NCBI GenBank assembly: GCA_937895345.1
Contig: CALAWP010000087.1
Span: forward strand, 1-52,178
Source: an uncultured Paenibacillus sp.
GTDB lineage: Bacteria > Bacillota > Bacilli > Paenibacillales > Paenibacillaceae
DNA length: 52,178 nt
Reading direction: 5' to 3'
Notes under the pieces: model-generated
Seen by the model: the letters and a program-made list of their open reading frames with translations, nothing else
What the model was told of the DNA's origin: nothing
Database searches by the model: none
Made by a program: the position numbers and the translations under genes
In this document: piece by piece, positions 1-8,360 of the stretch
How the letters are laid out: each line of letters opens with the position of its first letter
How positions within the stretch are numbered: the stretch's first letter is position 1

Positions 1-57
1 TGTATTAGGCACGCCGCCAGCGTTCGTCCTGAGCCAGGATCAAACTCTCCAAAAAAG
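1..57 (-). rRNA. rrs: 16S rRNA, 5' end only (runs off the left edge)
   Basis: The reverse complement contains the universal 16S start GAGTTTGATCCTGGCTCAG followed by GACGAACGCTGGCGGC and ends inside the first conserved helix at the window edge. The mature 5' end is placed about 8 nt upstream of GAGTTTGATC by analogy with Bacillus 16S, so position 57 is approximate. Transcription proceeds leftwards out of the window; the rest of the operon is not visible. Confidence 0.97.
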
Positions 58-144
58 TTTGACTTGCTCATAGATCAAAGCTTGGCTTTGATTGAATATT
101 GCTTTCCATTAATCCGTTAGGATTAACGGGGCAGTTTCGCTCGT

Positions 145-164
145 TGTTCAGTTTTCAAAGAACA
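145..164 (-). promoter_or_regulatory. rrn leader conserved element (boxA/processing region)
   Basis: On the minus strand this reads TTGTTCTTTGAAAACTGAAC, a sequence typical of Bacillus/Paenibacillus rRNA leaders and spacers, thought to act in antitermination and pre-rRNA processing. It lies between the rrn promoters and the 16S start. Confidence 0.6.
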
Positions 165-273
165 ATCACTTCATTTCGACAACGAAAATTATCATATCAT
201 ATCTTTTTCGTTGTTGCAAGCTATTTTTTAAATCTTTTTGCTTGTCCAACCGTTGTTTCTCGGCCGGAATTAG

Positions 274-303
274 AATATACCACACTGACAATCAAATTGA
301 CAA
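274..303 (-). promoter_or_regulatory. rrn promoter, proximal
   Basis: Minus-strand TTGTCA (298-303), 18 bp, TATATT (274-279). It is about 215 bp upstream of the 16S 5' end, the usual spacing for a Firmicute rrn promoter. Confidence 0.6.
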
Positions 304-318
304 CCCCTTTTACACTGG

Positions 319-347
319 AATATTTATCCATAACCTATGGATTTCAA
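319..347 (-). promoter_or_regulatory. rrn promoter, distal
   Basis: Minus-strand TTGAAA (342-347), 17 bp, AATATT (319-324). With the proximal promoter this makes the tandem arrangement common in Bacillus rrn operons. Confidence 0.45.
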
Positions 348-404
348 TTTATGTGCGATACTTTTATATAGTTGACAGTCATTGGAAAACGGTATATCTT
401 GTCA

Positions 405-432
405 TTGGCATCATATCCATCCCTATTATAAT
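405..432 (+). promoter_or_regulatory. sigma-A-type promoter for the CPBP protease
   Basis: TTGGCA (405-410), 16 bp, TATAAT (427-432). Transcription would start near 439, leaving a very short leader before the start codon. It diverges from the rrn promoters. A second possible -35, TTGACA at 372-377, lacks a good -10 partner. Confidence 0.45.
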
Positions 433-453
433 ACGTAAGGCAGGGTGATCCTA

Positions 454-1341
454 TTGAAAACACACCTCTCGGTTATCGGAAAGCTGCTGCTCAGCTATGC
501 CATCGTCATTATTGGCGTATTCATCCTTGCGCTCGCATCCATACTAGTAAATATCGCTGCGGGAAACGGCACGGTCGTCTTTGATGAAGATTTCGGAGGA
601 TGGACCTTATACGCGCAAACCGTGTTGTTCGTCCTAAGCGCGATGCTTATGCATGCGGCATTCGAACGCAAGAAAGGCTGGTCTCTCGGCATCCGGCAAC
701 CGCGGGCCGTACCGATGACCGTTCAAGGCATGGGAGCCGGCATAGCGCTGATCAGCCTGTCGGCCGTGCTCATTTGGCTGTTTGGAGGCGCACAATGGAC
801 AACCGTCCCGTTTACCGGAGATGTTGCGGCCGCCATGGCGGAGGGTGCGCTGCTGTTCATCTGCGTGGCCGTTTCGGAAGAGATCTTTTCAAGAGGCTAT
901 ATGCAGGGGCTTCTGAGGTATCATTATGGCGGTATGATCGCAATGATCGTCAGCTCCGCCGTATTTGCGCTGATGCACGGTATGAACGATGCGGTATTCT
1001 CCACGCCTTTTCCGATTATCAATTTGTTCTTGGCCGGATTTCTGATGGCGCTGGCGCGAGAACTGACCGGCGGACTATGGTGGCCGATCGGCCTGCATTT
1101 GACGTGGAATTATGTTCAGGGGCATATATACGGCTTTAAAGTGTCCGGCACCGTCACGGAAGGCACGCTGCTGCAAGCCGAGCCCGCCGGCCCCGTCTGG
1201 CTGTCCGGCGGAGATTTCGGCATCGAAGGAAGCCTTCTTTCGGTCATCATGCTCGTGGCCGGCTGCGCGGGCGTTTACTTCTTGTACCGGCGGAAGCCGG
1301 TTTCGGGCGACCCGTCATTAGCCAACTTTAAGAAGCATTAA
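454..1341 (+). CDS. CPBP family intramembrane glutamic endopeptidase (CAAX protease/bacteriocin-processing family)
   Basis: Polytopic membrane protein of the Abi/CPBP family, which cleaves substrates within the membrane using paired glutamates and histidines. The diagnostic motifs are present: EExxxR (E142, E143, R147), FxxxH ending in H175, and the C-terminal GLHLTWN with H215. Hydrophobic segments near the N-terminus, around 95-115, 130-145, 160-200 and near 270-285 fit a multi-pass fold. TTG at 454 is chosen because the Shine-Dalgarno GGCAGGG lies 8 nt upstream; an in-frame GTG at 445 is the alternative but has a poorer ribosome site. The substrate is unknown; roles range from bacteriocin self-immunity to membrane-protein processing. 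The neighbours (rRNA, glutaminase) give no functional hint. Single-gene transcript bounded by its own promoter and terminator. Confidence 0.85.
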   Translation: MKTHLSVIGKLLLSYAIVIIGVFILALASILVNIAAGNGTVVFDEDFGGWTLYAQTVLFVLSAMLMHAAFERKKGWSLGIRQPRAVPMTVQGMGAGIALISLSAVLIWLFGGAQWTTVPFTGDVAAAMAEGALLFICVAVSEEIFSRGYMQGLLRYHYGGMIAMIVSSAVFALMHGMNDAVFSTPFPIINLFLAGFLMALARELTGGLWWPIGLHLTWNYVQGHIYGFKVSGTVTEGTLLQAEPAGPVWLSGGDFGIEGSLLSVIMLVAGCAGVYFLYRRKPVSGDPSLANFKKH

Positions 1342-1360
1342 AGAACAGCGCATACAAAAA

Positions 1361-1398
1361 ACGCCTGCAAGAGCTTAATGTTTCTTGCAGGCGTTTTT
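1361..1398. terminator. bidirectional intrinsic terminator after the CPBP gene
   Basis: 12-bp perfect stem (1361-1372 pairing with 1383-1394) with a 10-nt loop, flanked by A-run and T-run. Confidence 0.85.
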
Positions 1399-1469
1399 GC
1401 CGTGAATTATGATGATAGAAAAAGCAGACGATATAAGCAAACGGTTTGCTTGCGGAAGGATGATGAGCT

Positions 1470-2432
1470 GTGCCTTACAATTATAGCGGCAATAAATCCG
1501 GCGAGCTTGAGCGTATTCAAGCCAAACTGCCGGAGTGGCTCGAGCAAAGCCGCCGGACGTGCGGCCAAGGGAAGGTCGCTTCCTACATACCGGAGCTGGC
1601 CAAGGCGCCCGGAGACGCTCTCGGCATCCATATTATCGACGGACAAGGCCGCTTTGCCTCGGCGGGCGATTGTCCGGTTCGATTTACGTTGCAGAGCGTC
1701 TCCAAAGTGTTTACGTTGCTGCTTGCGCTGATGGACAACGGCGAGGAAAAAGTCTTTGACAAAGTCGGCATGGAACCGACGGGCGACAATTTCAATTCGA
1801 TGCTCAAGCTGGAGCTGGTGCAGCCGAGCATTCCGTTCAACCCGCTCATTAACGCCGGAGCCATCGCCATTTCCTCGTTGATTGCCGGCAACGGCCCCAA
1901 AGAAAAGTCCGACCGCACGCTCCAATTTTTCCGCAAGCTGGCCGCCAACGACAAACTGGAGATCGACGAAGCCGTTCGCCGTTCGGAATCGGAGACGGCC
2001 GATCTGAACCGTTCGATGGCCTATTTTCTAAAGGATAAGGGCGTGCTGGACGAGAGCGTTGAAGACGTGCTGGATGTCTATATCCGCCATTGCTCCGTCA
2101 GCGTAACTTGCGCCGACATGGCCAGAATGGCTCTCATCCTCGCCTGGGACGGCACGGATCCGATTACCGGCGAAACGCTCGTTCCAAGAAGGTATGTCCA
2201 AATCGCCAAAACATTTATGGTCACTTGCGGCATGTATAACGCATCCGGCGAATTTGCGATCAATGTCGGACTCCCCGCCAAAAGCGGCGTCTCGGGCGGC
2301 ATTATGGCCGTTGTACCTGGCCGTTACGGCGTAGGGGTCGTCGGCCCCGCCCTCAACGCGAAGGGCAACAGCATTGCCGGCGTCCATTTGCTCGAAACGA
2401 TCTCCAAGGAGCTCGACTGGAGTTTGTTTTAG
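1470..2432 (+). CDS. glsA: Glutaminase A
   Basis: Hydrolyses L-glutamine to L-glutamate and ammonia in the cytoplasm; serine-dependent beta-lactamase-like fold. The SxxK catalytic pair is S76-V-S-K79, followed by the conserved NPLINAGAI segment, and NVGLPAKSGVSGG near the C-terminus is the family's third motif region. 320 aa, close to the usual 305-330. The GTG start at 1470 has GGAAGGA 10 nt upstream. Monocistronic; it ends 17 bp from the convergent SLH gene. Glutaminases of this family often work in acid resistance or glutamate supply; which applies here cannot be read from the sequence. Confidence 0.95.
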   Translation: MPYNYSGNKSGELERIQAKLPEWLEQSRRTCGQGKVASYIPELAKAPGDALGIHIIDGQGRFASAGDCPVRFTLQSVSKVFTLLLALMDNGEEKVFDKVGMEPTGDNFNSMLKLELVQPSIPFNPLINAGAIAISSLIAGNGPKEKSDRTLQFFRKLAANDKLEIDEAVRRSESETADLNRSMAYFLKDKGVLDESVEDVLDVYIRHCSVSVTCADMARMALILAWDGTDPITGETLVPRRYVQIAKTFMVTCGMYNASGEFAINVGLPAKSGVSGGIMAVVPGRYGVGVVGPALNAKGNSIAGVHLLETISKELDWSLF

Positions 2433-2449
2433 CCTAATAATTTGGAAGC

Positions 2450-3517
2450 TCAATAGCTGGCGTATATTTTCCAGTTGCCTTCGTTCGTTTTGCGCAACAT
2501 ATAGATGGCATCGGCCGGGACGGTTTCAACCGATTCGATTCCGTTATCGTTCGTCGCAATCCGGTATTGTCCGCCCGTCGCTTCCACAACCGCAAACCGC
2601 GTTGAATTCATCAGGACCGTATAATGCGGAATTGCGGTCATTTCCGTCTTTATAGTTACGCCCGCTTTGGCCATCTCGGCCAATTCCTGAACGAACGCCA
2701 TGTTGAGCGCTTCGTAATAACCGTCGTAATAAGCGCCAGCCAACGACTTCATATACTCAAAATTTTGGCTGTTGGCAGTCAATCTGCTTTCTTGCTCGGA
2801 CTCGGCAATCACGTTGATCAGCACCGCATCGTCGGGCAAATTCGCCGCTTGCAAATCGAGCGCTCGCTGCAGCATGACGACCGCCTCGGCCCGCTTGGCC
2901 GGAGCGTACGGCTTGAATTCGCGTGCAGACACGCCTTGCACGACGCCGACGCGGCTTGCCGCCTCGATCGACGGCTTGGCATAATAATTCGGCACGTCTG
3001 TGAACGTGACCGCCTCCCCCGAAAAATCGACGGTCGAACGAAACGCCCTTACGACCATCGTCGCAATTTCGCCCCGGTTAATCCGCTGATCGGGCCCGAA
3101 CCGGTCAGCCTCTACGCCCTGAACGATGCCGTGCGAGCTCGCGATGCGCACCGGCTCCGCATACCATTGATCGGCCGCCACATCGTCGAAGGCCGCCGGC
3201 TCGCCACGCACTTCGGTCAAGCCGAGCGCCCGTACCAGCAGTGCTACGAATTCCGCCCGGCTGATCGATTGATTCGGCTTAACCGTCACGGTCCCTTCAT
3301 GGTCGACGTACCCTTTAAGCAAATCCGCATTAACGAAATTGTCCAATTCCGCATAAGCCCAATGATCGTCGATATCCGCCGGGAAATACAAAGCCAGCCG
3401 TTCGTAAGCGTCTGCGTCCGCTTTGACGGACGGGGCCGGCATCGCCGCCGCCCCAAGCAGCAGCATGGCCGCAAGCCCCAGTTGCAGAGCTTTTTTTCTA
3501 ATGTTGCTCACCTTCAT
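2450..3517 (-). CDS. Secreted protein with three S-layer homology (SLH) domains
   Basis: An N-terminal signal peptide (positively charged start, hydrophobic run LQLGLAAMLLLGAAA, cleavage near residue 33) is followed by three tandem SLH domains (roughly residues 50-105, 112-165, 170-222), each with the DxxxxWA/YxxxxxxA..G and RAE/RGE signatures. SLH domains bind pyruvylated secondary wall polymer, so the protein is probably anchored to the cell wall. The C-terminal ~130 residues have no family I recognise; they could be a small alpha+beta effector or ligand domain. 355 aa. Ribosome site AAAGAGG about 10 nt before ATG. Convergent with glsA, same direction as the ABC genes upstream. Confidence 0.85.
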   Translation of the reverse strand: MKVSNIRKKALQLGLAAMLLLGAAAMPAPSVKADADAYERLALYFPADIDDHWAYAELDNFVNADLLKGYVDHEGTVTVKPNQSISRAEFVALLVRALGLTEVRGEPAAFDDVAADQWYAEPVRIASSHGIVQGVEADRFGPDQRINRGEIATMVVRAFRSTVDFSGEAVTFTDVPNYYAKPSIEAASRVGVVQGVSAREFKPYAPAKRAEAVVMLQRALDLQAANLPDDAVLINVIAESEQESRLTANSQNFEYMKSLAGAYYDGYYEALNMAFVQELAEMAKAGVTIKTEMTAIPHYTVLMNSTRFAVVEATGGQYRIATNDNGIESVETVPADAIYMLRKTNEGNWKIYASY

Positions 3518-3573
3518 GATGTCGATCCTCTTTCCACTAAAAAGTATAAATTCTCATGAAGAATAGCAGATAA

Positions 3574-3605
3574 AAAAAGCCGATACTACAGGGAAATAAA
3601 GGCTT
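3574..3605 (-). terminator. possible terminator of the ABC operon
   Basis: Minus-strand AAGCC/GGCTT stem overlapping the stop codon of the second ABC gene, followed by seven T. The stem is only 5 bp, so confidence is limited. Confidence 0.35.
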
Positions 3606-5427
3606 AAGATTCCCCGCGTATCAGCTTGGCGTAAAACCCGTTCTGCGCCACCAGCGCGTCATGCGAACCTGTCTCGATGACCGTTCCTTCCTTCAATACG
3701 ACAATTTGGTCCGCTTTCCGGATCGTGTTGAGACGATGAGCAATAACGAAACTGGTCCGGCCCTTCATCAGCCGCTGCAGCGCCTCCTGAATTTTGATCT
3801 CCGTCACCGTATCGATGCTGCTTGTCGCTTCGTCCAGCACAAGAACAGCCGGATTGGCCAAAATAGCGCGCGCAATGGCGATCAACTGCTTCTGCCCGTG
3901 GCTGATGCCCGCGCCGTCGAGCTTAAGCATCGCGTCGTAGCCGCCTTTCATCCGGACGATAAACGAATGCGCATTCGCCTGCTTCGCCGCCTCGACGACC
4001 TCTTCGTCCGTCGCGTCCAGCCTTCCGTAGCGGATATTGTCCTTGATCGTCCCTTCGAACAGGTACGGATCCTGCAGCACAAACGCCATTTGCAGCCGCA
4101 AGCTCTTGCGGCTAAAGCGACGAATATCATGTCCGTCTACCGTAATTCGCCCCGCATCCGGTTCGTAAAAGCGGCTCAGCAGACCGATCAGCGTCGTCTT
4201 GCCAGCCCCCGTCGGTCCAACGAAGGCGACCATTTCCCCGGGCGCGGCCTCAAAGCTTACATCCCGAAGCGTTCGAACGTCCGGCGCATATCCGAAGGAT
4301 ACCTGTTCAAACGTTACGCGGCCCTTGGCCGCCTGAAGCTCCTTCGCTTCCGTTTCGTCGGCATCCTCGTCGTCCTCGTCCATAATTTGAAACACCCGCT
4401 CCGCGCCCGCAACGGCCGACAGCAGCGTATTCCACTGGTTGGCAAGGTCGTTAAGCGGCCGGGTAAATTGCCGGGAATATTCCGCAAATATAACGATGAC
4501 CCCGACCGTGACGGACGAGCCGTTCAGCACGAGCAAGGCGCCAACGCCCGCAATAAGCGCGAAGCTTAAGTTGTTCAGGCCGTTCATCAGCTTCGGAATA
4601 AAACCGGAAATCGCTTGCGCCCAGAAGCCCGATCGATGAATGCGGGAATTCCGGATGCCGAATTCGCGCTTGACCGTATCCTCCAGCGAAAAGGCCTTAA
4701 TAATGCGCTGACCCGACAGCGTTTCTTCAACATAGCCGTTCAGATCGCCCAAATTGCGCTGCTGGACGCGGAACAGCCGGCTCGTCTGCTTCGTGATCCA
4801 CTTCATCCCCAGCAGCATCAGCGGCACGACCATGAAGGTCAGCAAGGTCAGCAGCGGACTGAGCGACAGCATGACGCCGACGATGCCGGCGAGCAGCAGG
4901 ACGCTGGACAATACCTGAATGATGGAGCTGTTGAGCGTACCGCTCACATTCTCGATATCGTTTGTCACCCGGCTCATCAGTTCTCCGTGCTGCCGTTTCG
5001 CGAAAAACGGGATCGGCAGCCGGTGCAGCTTGTCGAACAGCTCCGTCCTCAATTGAAGAACGGTGCGCTGCGAAATGCCGATCATCCAGATGCTCTGCAG
5101 CCATGACGTCAACGCGTGAAGGGCGTATACCGCCCCCATAGCGATCAAAAAAGGAATAAAGCCGCTGCCGCGTTCCATAATAAAATGGTCGATGGCCGTA
5201 CCGGCCAAATACGGTCCGAGCAGCGAAAGTCCCGTGCTCAGAACAACCATGATCCCAACCGCCGCCAGGCGGCCCTTGTAGCGGGCGAGGTACGTCCATA
5301 GACGGCGGAGCGTGCCGGCCGCATTGCCCGCCCGCTGTTTTTTCGGTTTGCCCGCCGCTTTGATTTCTTGATTAGCCGCCGTTCTCTCCTTCGGATAGCG
5401 GAACGGCGCCATCAAGCTGTCACGCAT
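3604..5427 (-). CDS. Heterodimeric ABC exporter, catalytic-site subunit (second gene)
   Basis: Type IV (B1-like) ABC exporter half-transporter: six-helix transmembrane domain (about residues 40-330) and C-terminal nucleotide-binding domain. Walker A GPTGAGKTT, Walker B VLVLDE with the catalytic glutamate, switch histidine in VIAHRLNT. The ABC signature is altered to SHGQ instead of SGGQ. ATG at 5427 (MRDSLM) is chosen because it overlaps the upstream gene's stop by 8 nt (ATGCGTGA), the usual translational coupling; the longer frame from 5460 starts upstream with no better ribosome site. Expected to pair with the upstream gene as an LmrCD/BmrCD/YfiBC-like exporter of drugs or lipophilic compounds. 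Substrate unknown. Confidence 0.9.
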   Translation of the reverse strand: MRDSLMAPFRYPKERTAANQEIKAAGKPKKQRAGNAAGTLRRLWTYLARYKGRLAAVGIMVVLSTGLSLLGPYLAGTAIDHFIMERGSGFIPFLIAMGAVYALHALTSWLQSIWMIGISQRTVLQLRTELFDKLHRLPIPFFAKRQHGELMSRVTNDIENVSGTLNSSIIQVLSSVLLLAGIVGVMLSLSPLLTLLTFMVVPLMLLGMKWITKQTSRLFRVQQRNLGDLNGYVEETLSGQRIIKAFSLEDTVKREFGIRNSRIHRSGFWAQAISGFIPKLMNGLNNLSFALIAGVGALLVLNGSSVTVGVIVIFAEYSRQFTRPLNDLANQWNTLLSAVAGAERVFQIMDEDDEDADETEAKELQAAKGRVTFEQVSFGYAPDVRTLRDVSFEAAPGEMVAFVGPTGAGKTTLIGLLSRFYEPDAGRITVDGHDIRRFSRKSLRLQMAFVLQDPYLFEGTIKDNIRYGRLDATDEEVVEAAKQANAHSFIVRMKGGYDAMLKLDGAGISHGQKQLIAIARAILANPAVLVLDEATSSIDTVTEIKIQEALQRLMKGRTSFVIAHRLNTIRKADQIVVLKEGTVIETGSHDALVAQNGFYAKLIRGES

Positions 5428-7156
5428 GGGATACACCCGCCTTCCCCGTCTGCGATTCATAAATTTGCCGATACAGCTCCGAACGGTTCAGCAGCTCGTC
5501 ATGTTTACCGTCCGCCAGCAGCCTGCCGTCGTCCAGCAGCAAGATGCGGTCTGCGCCTTCGGCCGAGCTGATCTTCTGGGTCACGAGCAAAATGGTGCAG
5601 CTCATGCCGCGCAGCGCCTTCATCAGCCGCGCTTCCGTCTGCGCATCCAAGGCGCTCGTGCAGTCGTCAAGCAAAAGAATGGCCGGCTTGCGCACCAATG
5701 CCCGGGCGATGGTCAGCCGCTGCTTTTGCCCGCCGGACAAATTGACGCCCTTCTGTCCGACCACCGAGTCGTAGCCATGAGGCAATGTCATGATCGTCTC
5801 ATGAATCTGCGCGAACTTCGCAGCTTCGATAATTTCATCCATCGAAGCATCCTGCCGGCCCCAGCGAATGTTGTCCGCCACCGAGCCGGTAAACAGCATA
5901 ATGTCCTGCGGCACATAGCCGATGCCGCCCCGCAGCCGATCCAACCCGTAGGCGTCAACCGAACGCCCGTCAATTTCAATAACTCCCCGCTCCGCCTCGT
6001 ACAGCCGAGGAATGAGGCTGAGAAGCGACGATTTGCCGGAGCCGGTGGCGCCCATAATGGCGACCGTTTCGCCGGCTTTCGCCCGGAACGAAACGCCGGT
6101 CAGCACCGCTTCCCCGGTATCGGGATAACGGAACGCCACGTCCCGGAACGCGATCGATCCTTCCGCAATGCGCGCCGCCCCGTCATCGCCGGCTTCGCCG
6201 CCGGTCAAGCGGTCTTCCGTATCGATAACCTCTCCTATGCGCTGTGCGGACGCCTTCGCGCGGGAGAAATTGACGACGATCATCGACATCATGGAAAGCG
6301 CTCCCGTCGTGCGCGTGGCGTAATTGACGATGGCGACGACGTCTCCGACGGAGGCCGCTCCTCCTGCATCCAGCTGCAGCTTTCCGAACCAGAGGATTGC
6401 AATGACGCAGCCGTTCATGACGAGCAATATAACGGGCAGCGTCAGCTCCGTCAGCCGCAGCGCGGCGGCCGTCTTCTCCATCAGCGCGCCGCTGGCGGCG
6501 GCAAACCGGTCCGATTCATGCTTCATTCGCACAAAAGCGCGGATAAGCCGCATCCCGATCAAATTTTGCTGCATGACGCCGTTTACCCGGTCCAGCTCGC
6601 TTTGAACGGAGCGGAACAGCGCTTCCCCGCGGCGCATCACCCAAGCAAGAAACAGCGCAAGAAACGGAATCGCTGCCGCAAACCAGACGGCGAGCGACGG
6701 ATTGACGATAAAAGCCATCAGCACGCTCCCGACGACGAACAGCGGCGCCCGCAGCATAATGCGAAGGCCCATAAAAACCGTGTTCTGCAATTGCGTTACA
6801 TCATTGGTCAACCTTGTAATGAGCGACGACTCGGCAAAGCGGCCGAAGGCGGCGAACGTAAAGGACTGCACCTTGTCGTACAGCCGTTCCCTCAGTTCAT
6901 ACCCGAAGCTCTGGCTCACATGCGCGGCAAAAAAAGAACTGAGAATGCCTACGACAAATGCCAGCGCCGTACAGCCGAGCAGCACGCCCCCCCACATCGT
7001 CACGACCGACAGGTCGCGCTGCTGAATGCCGTCGTCGATGATGCGGGCAATAAAATAAGGCTGCAACAACTCCACCGCAAGCTCCGCAAACATAAGCAAA
7101 ATGGCTACGGCCGCCGTCAAGCGATATTTAAGCAGCAATTGAAAGATCGTCCGCAT
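5420..7156 (-). CDS. Heterodimeric ABC exporter, degenerate-site subunit (first gene)
   Basis: 578-aa half-transporter with six transmembrane helices in the first ~310 residues and a C-terminal ATPase domain. Walker A GATGSGKSS, canonical signature LSGGQKQR, but Walker B ends LLLDD, aspartate replacing the catalytic glutamate, and the switch histidine is glutamine (LLVTQKISS). In heterodimeric exporters such as TM287/288 these changes mark the non-hydrolysing site, completed by the partner's altered signature, seen here as SHGQ. First gene of a two-gene operon coupled to the next by an 8-nt overlap. A 182-bp gap separates it from the upstream ArsR-type gene; I see no convincing promoter there. 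Confidence 0.92.
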   Translation of the reverse strand: MRTIFQLLLKYRLTAAVAILLMFAELAVELLQPYFIARIIDDGIQQRDLSVVTMWGGVLLGCTALAFVVGILSSFFAAHVSQSFGYELRERLYDKVQSFTFAAFGRFAESSLITRLTNDVTQLQNTVFMGLRIMLRAPLFVVGSVLMAFIVNPSLAVWFAAAIPFLALFLAWVMRRGEALFRSVQSELDRVNGVMQQNLIGMRLIRAFVRMKHESDRFAAASGALMEKTAAALRLTELTLPVILLVMNGCVIAILWFGKLQLDAGGAASVGDVVAIVNYATRTTGALSMMSMIVVNFSRAKASAQRIGEVIDTEDRLTGGEAGDDGAARIAEGSIAFRDVAFRYPDTGEAVLTGVSFRAKAGETVAIMGATGSGKSSLLSLIPRLYEAERGVIEIDGRSVDAYGLDRLRGGIGYVPQDIMLFTGSVADNIRWGRQDASMDEIIEAAKFAQIHETIMTLPHGYDSVVGQKGVNLSGGQKQRLTIARALVRKPAILLLDDCTSALDAQTEARLMKALRGMSCTILLVTQKISSAEGADRILLLDDGRLLADGKHDELLNRSELYRQIYESQTGKAGVSHA

Positions 7157-7338
7157 GCTCCACCCCCATGAATGTCGTAGGAGCCCAAGCGTAAACGGCT
7201 GACGCCGTCCTTTGGAGGCTCAGCTTGCGTTTCGCGTTGACCTATAAGCTCGGTATACGGTGAAACGGATACTTTCTTATAGGTGAACGAAGACGGCTCA
7301 GGCCCGCCGGCCTTCGCTTCGTCTTCGTCCCGGCTCCG

Positions 7339-8253
7339 CTAGCGGGACGTTTCGTAATACACTTTAAAAAGAATGTCGTGGTTATAGTTGCCGAATCCCC
7401 GTCCGTACAGCGTCAGCCCCCCGACATGCTCCGCATCTTCCCTGACGGCGATGCGCAGCGTCCAGAAATTGCGGTCCCGCTCGATGTCGCGCAGCGTAAC
7501 GTCCGACATGCGCTGTCCGTCGATAAAGGTGCCGTCCTCCTGCACCCGTATTACTTTCAGCAGGCCGTACTGGTTAACCCGGTCGCCCCACCACGGGGGA
7601 GAGTACCGACCGCGAACATCGCCATAGTCTCCGGGGCTGGTCCAGACGCCGATGTCCGTCCCGTTCAGTGCGAAGCTGATGTCCGACGGCCAGTCTTCGT
7701 TGACGCCCGGCGCCTCGGAGCCTAGCTCCAGCGTAATTTCCAGCGCAGTCGGCGCTTGGCCCGGCAGCAAATAATTTGGGATTTTATATTCGACATACCC
7801 TCTCCCGAACCACAAGATACCCGCATTCATCCGTTCAGGCTCCAGAAAATAACGCGGATCGTCAAACTGCCCGATTTGCTTCTCCGTCGTAGCCAGACCG
7901 CAAGTCGGATACACCTCGAACTCGGTGTAGTGGCCGATCGGCACGCTCACCTCATGATATTTATGCGTGTTTGCCGCCTGCTGCGGCAAGTCGATGACAA
8001 CGGACGTATCGGCCAACGCGCACATTTTATGGGTTCCCCCGTCTTTACGCACCATTTTCGTCTCGACGAGACCGGCCCGCTCCAGCTTCCGGATATGCAT
8101 CGTCACGATCGCGCTGCTCAGCCCGAGCGCCGAAGCCAGGTCCTTTACGTTCATGGATTGCCCGGCAAGCAAATTGATGATCGACAGCCGAACCTCGCTG
8201 GCCAGCGCTTCGTACAGCGGCAGCCATTTCAATTCCGTATTCGCCTGAATCAT
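7339..8253 (-). CDS. ArsR-type winged-helix regulator with a large C-terminal domain, probable regulator of the arabinofuranosidase
   Basis: Residues ~8-90 form an ArsR-like winged helix (LPLYEALASEVRLSIINLL start, recognition region around LGLSSAIVTMHIRKLERAGLV). The remaining ~210 residues are not a metal site. They are rich in aromatic and polar residues (EDWPSDISFALNGTDIGVW, PPWWGD) and look like a beta-sandwich, possibly sensing sugar. ArsR proteins are usually 90-120 aa, so 304 aa is unusual. Strong ribosome site AAGGAGGGA 10 nt before ATG. It lies 107 bp downstream of the GH51 gene on the same strand, suggesting an arabinose or arabino-oligosaccharide-responsive regulator. The DNA target and ligand are inference. 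Confidence 0.75.
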   Translation of the reverse strand: MIQANTELKWLPLYEALASEVRLSIINLLAGQSMNVKDLASALGLSSAIVTMHIRKLERAGLVETKMVRKDGGTHKMCALADTSVVIDLPQQAANTHKYHEVSVPIGHYTEFEVYPTCGLATTEKQIGQFDDPRYFLEPERMNAGILWFGRGYVEYKIPNYLLPGQAPTALEITLELGSEAPGVNEDWPSDISFALNGTDIGVWTSPGDYGDVRGRYSPPWWGDRVNQYGLLKVIRVQEDGTFIDGQRMSDVTLRDIERDRNFWTLRIAVREDAEHVGGLTLYGRGFGNYNHDILFKVYYETSR

Positions 8254-8360
8254 GTTCAGCCATCCCTCCTTGTTCCATCATAATACAGAAAGGGGCGCCG
8301 CAAAAGCCGCTTGACGCAGCTTTCGGACACCCGCAATCGTTCATCCCTTGTCGTCAAGGG

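Noticed and set aside
99..448. 90-aa and 68-aa frames upstream of the CPBP gene
   Set aside because: They lie across the rrn leader and promoters and lack ribosome sites.
5426..7171. 581-aa open frame antisense to the first ABC gene
   Set aside because: Antisense shadow; the opposite strand has all the ABC motifs.
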